DNA of 50,210 nucleotides, taken from positions 1-50,210 of the forward strand of contig CAZDHT010000007.1 in assembly GCA_964505325.1 (NCBI GenBank). Reading direction: 5' to 3'. The notes under the pieces were generated by a model. That model saw only the letters and a list, made by a program, of their open reading frames with translations. It did no database searches and was not told the origin of the DNA. Both the position numbers and the translations under genes were made by a program. The DNA is from CAZDHT01 sp964505325. Its GTDB lineage: Bacteria > Planctomycetota > PUPC01. This document shows positions 41,776 to 47,968 of this stretch, piece after piece (position 1 is the stretch's first letter; the number at the start of each line of letters is the position of its first letter).

Positions 41776-43090
41776 GAAGGTCGTGGAGGTCACCGGCGTC
41801 GGAGTCCACTCCGGCAAAGAGGCCAAGGTGTGGCTGAAACCGGCCCCGGCGGGCAGCGGCATCTGCTTCGTCCGGGCCGACCTTCCCGGCAAGCCCGAAA
41901 TCCCCGCCACCCCCGAGTACGCCACCAGCCGGCTGCGGAGAACCGCTCTTCGGAGGCCGGACCCCGCCGCCCCGGGCGGAGGCGAGGTCGAGGTCCAGTT
42001 GGTCGAACACGTTCTTGCCGCCCTTTACGGAATGCGCGTGGACAATGTCGTGGTCGAGATCCGGGGAGTCGAAATGCCCGTCGGTGACGGCAGCGCCAGC
42101 ATCTACATCGACGCGCTGGAAGACGCACGGATCATCGACCAGGACCGGCAGCGGCGTGAAGTCACCCTCACCGAGCCGATATCCGTCTCCGCCAAGGACG
42201 CCAGCATCATCGCTCTGCCCTCGGAAGATGGCCTGAGAATCTCGTTCACGCTCGACTACCGCCCCACCCTCCCGCCGCAGCACTCGTCGTGGCCGATCGA
42301 CCCCGCCGTGTTCCGCGAGGAGTTGGGGCCGGCCCGCTCGTTCTTCTTCGAGGAAGAGATCGAGGAGTTCCGGTCGCGGAACCTGGGCAAGGGAGCCACC
42401 TACCTCAACACGTTGATCATCGGCCGGGACGGCAACGTGGTCGAGAACACGTTGCGGTTCGAGGACGAGCCGTGCCGCCACAAGATACTGGACATCATCG
42501 GCGACCTGTGCCTCACGGGCGTCGACATCAACGCTCACATCATCGGGATGAAGTCCGGCCACGCTCTGAACGCGCGGTTGGCCGAACGGATCCGGCGGAT
42601 CGTCCTGGAACGCGCCGCGCCGCAAAAGGCGCCGGTGCTCGACGTGCGCGCCATCCGAAAGGTCCTGCCGCACCGGTACCCGTTCCTTCTCGTCGACCGG
42701 CTGATCGAGCTCGCCGACGACCGGCGGGCGGTGGGCATCAAGAACGTGACCATCAACGAGGAGTTCTTCCAGGGCCACTGGCCCGAACAGCCTATCATGC
42801 CCGGCGTCCTTCAACTCGAAGCGATGGCGCAGGTCGGGGGCCTGATGTTCTCGAAGCGGTGCCTCAAAACAAACAAGCTTGCCATCCTGCTGTCGATGGA
42901 CAACGTGAAATTCCGCCGGACGGTGGCGCCCGGCGATCAGTTGACAATCGAGCTCGATGCCTACCGGGTCCGGCCGCGCAATGCCCAGGTACACGGCCGG
43001 GTCATGGTGGGCGGGGATGTCGCATGCGAAGCCGACATCACATACATGTTGGTGGCCAAGCCGTCCGAGGCCGGCGAGAGTTCTTCATAG
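41750..43090 (+). CDS. lpxC-fabZ: bifunctional LpxC-FabZ fusion (UDP-3-O-acyl-GlcNAc deacetylase / beta-hydroxyacyl-ACP dehydratase)
   Basis: The 446-residue fusion begins at TTG 41750, 26 bp inside lpxD, with GCGAGG upstream. LpxC occupies about 1-295: QRTIEKVVEVTGVGVHSGK, the zinc His in VEHVLAALYG, HKILDIIGDLCLTG and the catalytic His in GHALNARL. FabZ covers about 300-446: LPHRYPFLLVDRLIEL (catalytic His) and GHWPEQPIMPGVLQLEAMAQ (catalytic Glu). LpxC performs the committed deacetylation of lipid A synthesis; FabZ dehydrates 3-hydroxyacyl-ACP. The two compete for the same acyl-ACP pool, so fusion may balance lipid A and phospholipid supply. Such fusions are known in Bacteroidota and some PVC bacteria. 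Confidence 0.94.
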   Translation: MKRLQRTIEKVVEVTGVGVHSGKEAKVWLKPAPAGSGICFVRADLPGKPEIPATPEYATSRLRRTALRRPDPAAPGGGEVEVQLVEHVLAALYGMRVDNVVVEIRGVEMPVGDGSASIYIDALEDARIIDQDRQRREVTLTEPISVSAKDASIIALPSEDGLRISFTLDYRPTLPPQHSSWPIDPAVFREELGPARSFFFEEEIEEFRSRNLGKGATYLNTLIIGRDGNVVENTLRFEDEPCRHKILDIIGDLCLTGVDINAHIIGMKSGHALNARLAERIRRIVLERAAPQKAPVLDVRAIRKVLPHRYPFLLVDRLIELADDRRAVGIKNVTINEEFFQGHWPEQPIMPGVLQLEAMAQVGGLMFSKRCLKTNKLAILLSMDNVKFRRTVAPGDQLTIELDAYRVRPRNAQVHGRVMVGGDVACEADITYMLVAKPSEAGESSS

Positions 43091-43103
43091 GCGGGAAAAG
43101 AAC

Positions 43104-43919
43104 GTGCCCGACGTGCATCCCACCGCGCTCGTGCATCCCAAGGCGCAGCTTGCCGATGACTGCAAGATCGGCCCGTACTGTGTCATCGAGGAGAACGTCA
43201 CCATCGGCGAAGGAACCGAGGTCGGTCACGGCTGCCACTTCGTCGGAAAGGTCAAGATCGGCAAGCACAACAGCATCTATCCCTATTGCTGCATCGGCAC
43301 GCCGCCCCAGGACGTCTCGTATGGGGGCGAGGTCCTTGACGTCGAGATCGGGGATAACAACATCCTTCGCGAGTTCTGTACCATCAATATGGGCACCGCC
43401 AAGGACCGCAAGCTGACCTCCATCGGAAGCGACAATTACCTGATGTCATACGTCCACGTCGGCCACGATTGCGACGTGGGCAGCCACATCGTGCTCATCA
43501 ACAACGTCGGCCTCTCGGGGCACACCAAAGTCGAGAACCACGCCATTGTCAGCGGCCTCACCGGCGTGCATCACTACGTCACCATCGGCCAGTACGCGTT
43601 CATCGGCGGCATGTCGCGGATCATCCACGACGCCCCGCCCTACATGGTGGTCGAGGGCAACCCGTCGCGAGTTCACCGGGTCAACGTGATCGGTTTGCAG
43701 CGCCATGATTTCTCTTCCGAGGGCATCGACGCGCTCAAGCGGGCCCACCGGATCCTCTACCGGTCCAAGCTCACCCGGGCGGAAGCCTTCAAGATTCTCG
43801 AAGACCGCGAGGGCGGCCCGGGGCCCGAAGTGGAATATCTGATCCAATTCCTCAAGAACCAAATGGCCGGCAGACAGGGCAGGCACCGGGAGCTTCGCAG
43901 GGCGGGAGCCAAGTACTGA
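43104..43919 (+). CDS. lpxA: UDP-N-acetylglucosamine O-acyltransferase LpxA
   Basis: The 271-residue enzyme of the first lipid A step starts at GTG 43104 (VPDVHPTALVHPKA); GCGGGAAAAG lies just upstream. Hexapeptide repeats run through IGPYCVIEENVTIGEGTEVG. The GTPPQDVSYGGE and EFCTINMGT loops and the catalytic His in VHVGHDCDVGSH (about 120) are typical, and the C-terminal helical domain has GLQRHDFSSEGIDALKRAHR. A longer frame from 42957 overlaps fabZ out of phase and is rejected. It ends the envelope operon before a hairpin. Confidence 0.94.
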   Translation: MPDVHPTALVHPKAQLADDCKIGPYCVIEENVTIGEGTEVGHGCHFVGKVKIGKHNSIYPYCCIGTPPQDVSYGGEVLDVEIGDNNILREFCTINMGTAKDRKLTSIGSDNYLMSYVHVGHDCDVGSHIVLINNVGLSGHTKVENHAIVSGLTGVHHYVTIGQYAFIGGMSRIIHDAPPYMVVEGNPSRVHRVNVIGLQRHDFSSEGIDALKRAHRILYRSKLTRAEAFKILEDREGGPGPEVEYLIQFLKNQMAGRQGRHRELRRAGAKY

Positions 43920-43920
43920 C

Positions 43921-43946
43921 CGGCCGGCCCCGCCTCGGGCCGGCCG
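43921..43946 (+). terminator. GC-rich hairpin after lpxA, probable terminator
   Basis: CGGCCGGCCC (43921-43930) pairs perfectly with GGGCCGGCCG (43937-43946) around a 6-base loop, one base after the lpxA stop. The stem is very stable but is followed only by TCTCTC rather than a U-run, so termination may be imperfect. Confidence 0.6.
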
Positions 43947-43997
43947 TCTCTCGCCGCACGAAGACGGTAACGCCTCCGGAAGCCGATCAATCCATCC

Positions 43998-44026
43998 TTG
44001 CCTGGATAACCCACGCCGCGTAGAAT
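43998..44026 (+). promoter_or_regulatory. possible sigma70 promoter for the 2-oxoacid oxidoreductase operon
   Basis: TTGCCT (43998-44003) and TAGAAT (44021-44026) are spaced by 17 bp. The -10 matches five of six positions and the -35 four of six. The leader to ATG 44046 is short (about 13-15 bases). Confidence 0.5.
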
Positions 44027-44045
44027 AAGGGCGAACCGTCAACGG

Positions 44046-45122
44046 ATGGACAAAGAAGCAATGGAATCAGGCAGACTCCTGATGGCCGGCAACGAGGCGA
44101 TCGGCGAGGCGGCCATCCGGGCCGGCTGCGACGCCTACTTCGGCTATCCCATCACGCCCCAGAACGAACTGACCGCGTACATGTCGCGCCGGATGCTCGA
44201 AGAGGGGCGCGTCTTCATCCAGTCCGAGAGCGAGCTGGCCGCGATCAACATGGTCCTCGGCGCCGCCGTTTCCGGCAAGCGGGCGATGACCTCGTCCTCC
44301 AGCCCGGGCATCAGCTTGAAGCAGGAGGGCATCTCGTACATGGCCGGGATGGAGCTGCCCGGGGTGATCGTGAACATCGTCCGCGGCGGCCCCGGCCTGG
44401 GCAACATCGCGCCTGCCCAAAGCGACTACTGGCAGGCGACCCGCGGCGGCGGGCACGGTGACTACCGCACCATCTGCCTCGGCCCCAGCACCCTGCAGGA
44501 ATGCGTCGATCTGGTTTACCTTGCGTTCGACCTGGCGGACAAGTACCGGAATCCGGCGCTGGTCCTTGCCGACGGGCGCCTCGGCCAGATGATGGAGCCG
44601 GTGACCTTCGACCACCTGCCCGAGCCGAACCCGCCCGAAAAGCCCTGGGCGCTCACCGGCGCCGAAGGGCGCGAGCAGCAGAGCATCAAGTCGCTGTTCC
44701 TCAACGAGGACGTGCTGGAAGCGCTCAACGTCAAGCTCGGCAAGAAGTACGACGAGATCGAGAAGAACGAGAAACGGCACGAGGAGGTCCGGATGGACGA
44801 CGCGGAGATCTGCATCGTCGCCTACGGCACGTCGGCCCGCGTCGCCAAGGAGTCCCTCAAGCGGGCGCGAGACGAGGGCCTCAAGGTCGGCATGATCCGG
44901 CCGATCTCGCTCTGGCCGTATCCGTATGAGCCCATCCGCGCCGCGGCCGACCGGGTCGAGTTCTTTCTCGTGCCGGAAATGAGCCTGGGCCAGATGATCG
45001 AAGACGTTCGGCTCGCCGTCGAAGGCAAGAAGCCCGTTTACCACACCGGAAGGGTCGGCGGAAACGTCTCGTCCGCCAAGGAGATACTCGATGCACTCCA
45101 CGACTGCTGCGAAAAAAACTAA
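44046..45122 (+). CDS. 2-oxoacid:acceptor oxidoreductase, alpha subunit (VorB/KorA-like)
   Basis: The 358-residue subunit has GNEAIGEAAIRAGCDAYFGY and PITPQNELTAYMSRRM (pyrimidine-binding domain I), then SSSSPGISLKQEGISYMAGM and VRGGPGLGNI. A C-terminal domain II follows (VAYGTSARVAKESL, RPISLWPYPYEPI). This is the VorB pattern for oxidation of branched-chain 2-oxoacids or 2-oxoglutarate to acyl-CoA with ferredoxin reduction. ATG 44046 is preceded only by a weak ribosome site; ATG 44061 is an alternative. It overlaps the beta subunit by 32 bp. No ferredoxin-type delta subunit is seen. Confidence 0.9.
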   Translation: MDKEAMESGRLLMAGNEAIGEAAIRAGCDAYFGYPITPQNELTAYMSRRMLEEGRVFIQSESELAAINMVLGAAVSGKRAMTSSSSPGISLKQEGISYMAGMELPGVIVNIVRGGPGLGNIAPAQSDYWQATRGGGHGDYRTICLGPSTLQECVDLVYLAFDLADKYRNPALVLADGRLGQMMEPVTFDHLPEPNPPEKPWALTGAEGREQQSIKSLFLNEDVLEALNVKLGKKYDEIEKNEKRHEEVRMDDAEICIVAYGTSARVAKESLKRARDEGLKVGMIRPISLWPYPYEPIRAAADRVEFFLVPEMSLGQMIEDVRLAVEGKKPVYHTGRVGGNVSSAKEILDALHDCCEKN

Positions 45123-45873
45123 ACGCCCCCGCGGCTACCGCCGGCCGGAGACGCTGGTCGATGTTCCCACCCATTACTGCGCCGGGTGCGGGCACGGGAT
45201 CGTGCACCGCCTGATCGCGGAGGTGATCGACGAACTCGGCATTCGGGAGAAGACCGTCGCCGTGGCGCCGGTGGGATGTGCCGTGCTCGCCTACGATTAC
45301 TGGCGCATCGATGTGACGGAGGCGCCGCACGGCCGGACCCCCGCCGTCGCCACCGGCATCAAGCGGGTCCAGCCCGACAAGGTGGTGTTCACTTACCAGG
45401 GCGACGGGGACCTGGCGGCCATCGGCACGGCGGAGATCGTTCACGCCGCCAACCGCGGCGAGAACATCTGCGTGTTTTTCATCAACAACACCGTCTATGG
45501 CATGACCGGCGGCCAGATGGCGCCCACCACGATTCTCGACCAGAAGACACAGACCACGCCGGGCGGCCGCGTGCAGAGCGTCCACGGCAACCCCATCCGC
45601 GTATGCGAATTGCTCGCCACCCTGGACGGCTCGGCCTACCTCGAACGTGTGGCGCTCAGCTCGCCCGGCAACGTTCGCAAAGCGAAGAGGGCGATCCGAA
45701 AGGCCTTCGATGTCCAACTGGCCGGGCTCGGGTTCTCACTGGTCGAGTTCCTCTCGCCCTGCCCGACCTACTGGCGAATGCAGCCCGTCGACGCCCTCAG
45801 ACACGTGGACCAGGTACTGGCAAAAACGTTCCCCCTTGGCGTGTTCAAAGACAACACCGCCTCGGAGGCATGA
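45091..45873 (+). CDS. 2-oxoacid:acceptor oxidoreductase, beta (TPP-binding) subunit
   Basis: The 260-residue subunit has a Cys motif YCAGCGHGIVHRLIAEV near residue 30, which ligates Fe-S in related enzymes. The thiamine diphosphate/Mg motif is YQGDGDLAAIGTAEI through CVFFINNTVYGMTGGQM (GDGD...NN), and ends near LSPCPTYWRM. The third family Cys is in CPT. ATG 45091 lies within the alpha gene, consistent with coupled translation. It is followed one base later by the receiver-GGDEF gene. Confidence 0.9.
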   Translation: MHSTTAAKKTKRPRGYRRPETLVDVPTHYCAGCGHGIVHRLIAEVIDELGIREKTVAVAPVGCAVLAYDYWRIDVTEAPHGRTPAVATGIKRVQPDKVVFTYQGDGDLAAIGTAEIVHAANRGENICVFFINNTVYGMTGGQMAPTTILDQKTQTTPGGRVQSVHGNPIRVCELLATLDGSAYLERVALSSPGNVRKAKRAIRKAFDVQLAGLGFSLVEFLSPCPTYWRMQPVDALRHVDQVLAKTFPLGVFKDNTASEA

Positions 45874-45874
45874 A

Positions 45875-46810
45875 ATGGACGGAGACGAGATGCCCCTCAA
45901 AGGCAGAGAGTCGAATGTGCTGGTGGTGGACGACGAGCGCGAGCCGCGCCAGGCGCTCGCGCTGCTGCTCACCAGCGCCGGCTTCGACGTGCGGCAGGCA
46001 GCCGACGCGGACGAAGCGATGGAGCGCCTGGCCGACGGAGACGTCGGCATCGCGCTCGTGGACGGCGACATGCCCAACACCAACGGGTTCGTGCTGTGCA
46101 CCCGGATACGCAGCACCCACGGCGCCGGCGTTTACGTCATACTCCGGACGACGAAGGACCAGCTTGCCTCCCACGACCTGACGGTCGACGAGGGAGCGGA
46201 CGACTTCCTGATCGAGCCGCTCTCGGACACCGAGATACTCGCCCGCGTCGAGACCGGCCGCAAGATGAAACAGCTCCAGGAAAGGCTCGAAGCGACCAAC
46301 CGCTCGCTCGCGGTTCTCGAGGTGACCGATCCCCTGACCGACGCATACAACAAGAGACGGACCACTTCGGAGATCGAGCGAGAAATGGACCGCTCGCGCC
46401 GCTACGGCCGGCCCGTGTCGCTCTTGATGCTGGATATCGACAGTTTCAGGATGTTGAACGACAAGCTGGGCCGTGCAGCGGGCGACCGGGTTCTCCGGGA
46501 GATCGCGAGAATACTGCGGCTGTCCACGCGCGCCACCGACACCGTCGGAAGGTACGGCGGGGAGGAGTTCGCGGTGCTGCTGCCGGAGACGGGCAAAGAG
46601 CAGGCCCTGGGCGCCGCCGAGAAGATGAGGACGGTGGTCGAGCAGACCGCCATCGCCGTGGGCGACCGATCCGTCCACGTAACCGTCAGCGGCGGGATCG
46701 CCACCTTCGAGAACAACAACTACGATTCGATGAATGACTTCGTCGAAGCGGCAAAGGACGCCGTGTCGAAGGCCAAAGACGCCGGCCGAAACCGCTGCCA
46801 GGCAGGCTGA
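45875..46810 (+). CDS. receiver-GGDEF protein (probable diguanylate cyclase)
   Basis: The 311-residue protein has an N-terminal receiver (NVLVVDDERE, candidate phospho-Asp63 in LVDGDMPN), a linker coiled coil (KQLQERLEATNRSLAVLE) and a GGDEF domain from about 150 (DPLTDAYNKRR). Active-site GGEEF is at 228-232. An inhibitory I-site RATD (219-222) sits five residues upstream. The receiver's conserved C-terminal Lys-Pro is Glu114-Pro115 (FLIEPL), so normal phosphosignalling is doubtful. ATG 45875 has GGAGG six bases upstream, just after the beta subunit stop. Insertion between oxidoreductase beta and gamma genes suggests co-expression with this metabolic complex. Confidence 0.9.
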   Translation: MDGDEMPLKGRESNVLVVDDEREPRQALALLLTSAGFDVRQAADADEAMERLADGDVGIALVDGDMPNTNGFVLCTRIRSTHGAGVYVILRTTKDQLASHDLTVDEGADDFLIEPLSDTEILARVETGRKMKQLQERLEATNRSLAVLEVTDPLTDAYNKRRTTSEIEREMDRSRRYGRPVSLLMLDIDSFRMLNDKLGRAAGDRVLREIARILRLSTRATDTVGRYGGEEFAVLLPETGKEQALGAAEKMRTVVEQTAIAVGDRSVHVTVSGGIATFENNNYDSMNDFVEAAKDAVSKAKDAGRNRCQAG

Positions 46811-46864
46811 GGCGGTCCGCCCCGTGCCGGCTGCGCGGCGGGCGGCGACTATCGGGATGCCGAC

Positions 46865-47416
46865 ATGCTGGAACGAGCGATCATCGCCGGGTTCGGCGGA
46901 CAAGGCCTGATGTTCATGGGCAAGCTCACCATCAAGACCATGATGGATGAGGGATTCCACGTCACCTACTTCCCGTCCTACGGCGCCGAGGTGCGCGGCG
47001 GCACCGCGAAGTGCCAGATCATCGTGTCGTCCGAAGAGATCGCCTCGCCCATCGTCGAGGTGGCCGACACGCTGGTCATCATGAATCAGCCCTCCTACGA
47101 ACGGTTCAAGCTGCAACTGGCGCCGGACGGGGTGATGCTGGCGAACACGTCGCTCGTTCAGGTCTCCGACCCGCCGCCTGCCAAGCTGATAGTGGAAGTC
47201 CCGGCGACGCAGATGGCGTTGGACCTGGGCGACGTCCGCTGCGCCAACATGATCATGATGGGCGTCTACAACATCGTACGCGACTTCGTCCCCTTCGAGG
47301 TGCTGATCGGGCAGATGAAGGCGGCGTTCGGGGAGAGGAAGTCCGCCGTTTGGGAGATCAACACGAAGGCCATCGAAGCCGGCCGCCAGTTCGCCCGGGA
47401 GCACATCCCCGCGTAA
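46865..47416 (+). CDS. 2-oxoacid:acceptor oxidoreductase, gamma subunit
   Basis: The 183-residue gamma (CoA-binding) subunit has the hallmark IIAGFGGQGLMFMGKL, then YFPSYGAEVRGGTAKCQIIV, IVEVADTLVIMNQPSYERF and VEVPATQMALDLGD. It completes the alpha-beta-gamma set after the inserted receiver-GGDEF gene. ATG 46865 follows a 54-bp spacer. It is the last gene before the inverted-repeat element. Confidence 0.92.
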   Translation: MLERAIIAGFGGQGLMFMGKLTIKTMMDEGFHVTYFPSYGAEVRGGTAKCQIIVSSEEIASPIVEVADTLVIMNQPSYERFKLQLAPDGVMLANTSLVQVSDPPPAKLIVEVPATQMALDLGDVRCANMIMMGVYNIVRDFVPFEVLIGQMKAAFGERKSAVWEINTKAIEAGRQFAREHIPA

Positions 47417-47419
47417 AAA

Positions 47420-47601
47420 ACTATCTCAAAACCGTGGCACGGCCATCTTGGCCGTGTCGGAAACACGGAACACGGGCAGGATGCCCGTGCCACGTCAAGA
47501 GCTGCCCGAACAAGCGCTTCGACAGCCCGGACTGGAAATATCCACTCACTCTCACGGGCGAGACGCCCGTGCCACGAACAGAAACGACCTTTTGAGATAG
47601 T
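47420..47601. repeat. 182-bp element bounded by 12-bp perfect inverted repeats, with three hairpins (MITE-like)
   Basis: ACTATCTCAAAA (47420-47431) and TTTTGAGATAGT (47590-47601) are perfect inverted termini. Inside are three 7-bp hairpins with 5-base loops: CACGGCC/GGCCGTG (47438-47456), CACGGGC/GCCCGTG (47471-47489) and CACGGGC/GCCCGTG (47553-47571), each next to a GTGGCAC or GTGCCAC flank. No coding potential and no clear target-site duplication. The form fits a small non-autonomous mobile element or REP-like cluster. Confidence 0.7.
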
Positions 47602-47620
47602 CTCCAAGCATCGAGACCCC

Positions 47621-47962
47621 TCACCGCCGTCGGCGCCGGACGACGGCACGCGCACACAACGCCGCAAGCCACAGACCGCCCGGCTCGGGGATCAGCGGCG
47701 ATGCCCCGCTGACCGGCAGCGAATAGTCCTGCGTGAGGGGATCGCCCGTGTGCCCGATGTGGATCGTGTACGCTCCGGCGGCCGGCAGCCCGATGAAGAT
47801 CTGCTCCACGTTGTCGGCGGCGATGCCTTCCGTCGCGTCGAGGCGGTGGGCCGCTTTCATCACGGCCTTTACCGAGTCCTTTAACTCGTGGAGAAGGTGA
47901 TCCGTCACGTTGCGGACCTTTCTGACGTGGCATCTGCCCGGTCTGTTGATTCTCGTAACCAT
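47621..47962 (-). CDS. C-terminal remnant of a PEP-CTERM secreted protein (possibly subtilase-like)
   Basis: The 113-residue frame ends in a PEP-CTERM tail: PEP, a hydrophobic helix GLWLAALCARAVV and RRRRR. Before it, VEQIFIGLPAAGAYTIHIGH followed by TQDYSLPVSGAS resembles the pre-peptidase C-terminal/sandwich domain found at the end of S8 serine proteases. The N-terminal ~40 residues show no signal peptide, so this is probably a truncated copy rather than a functional secreted protein. Only six bases separate its ATG from the secA stop. No exosortase is in the window. Confidence 0.55.
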   Translation of the reverse strand: MVTRINRPGRCHVRKVRNVTDHLLHELKDSVKAVMKAAHRLDATEGIAADNVEQIFIGLPAAGAYTIHIGHTGDPLTQDYSLPVSGASPLIPEPGGLWLAALCARAVVRRRRR

Positions 47963-47968
47963 CGGCGG

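Noticed and set aside
46811..46864. GC-rich spacer before the gamma subunit as a terminator or promoter
   Set aside because: No stable hairpin with U-tract and no -35/-10 pair with proper spacing was found; probably simple operon spacer.
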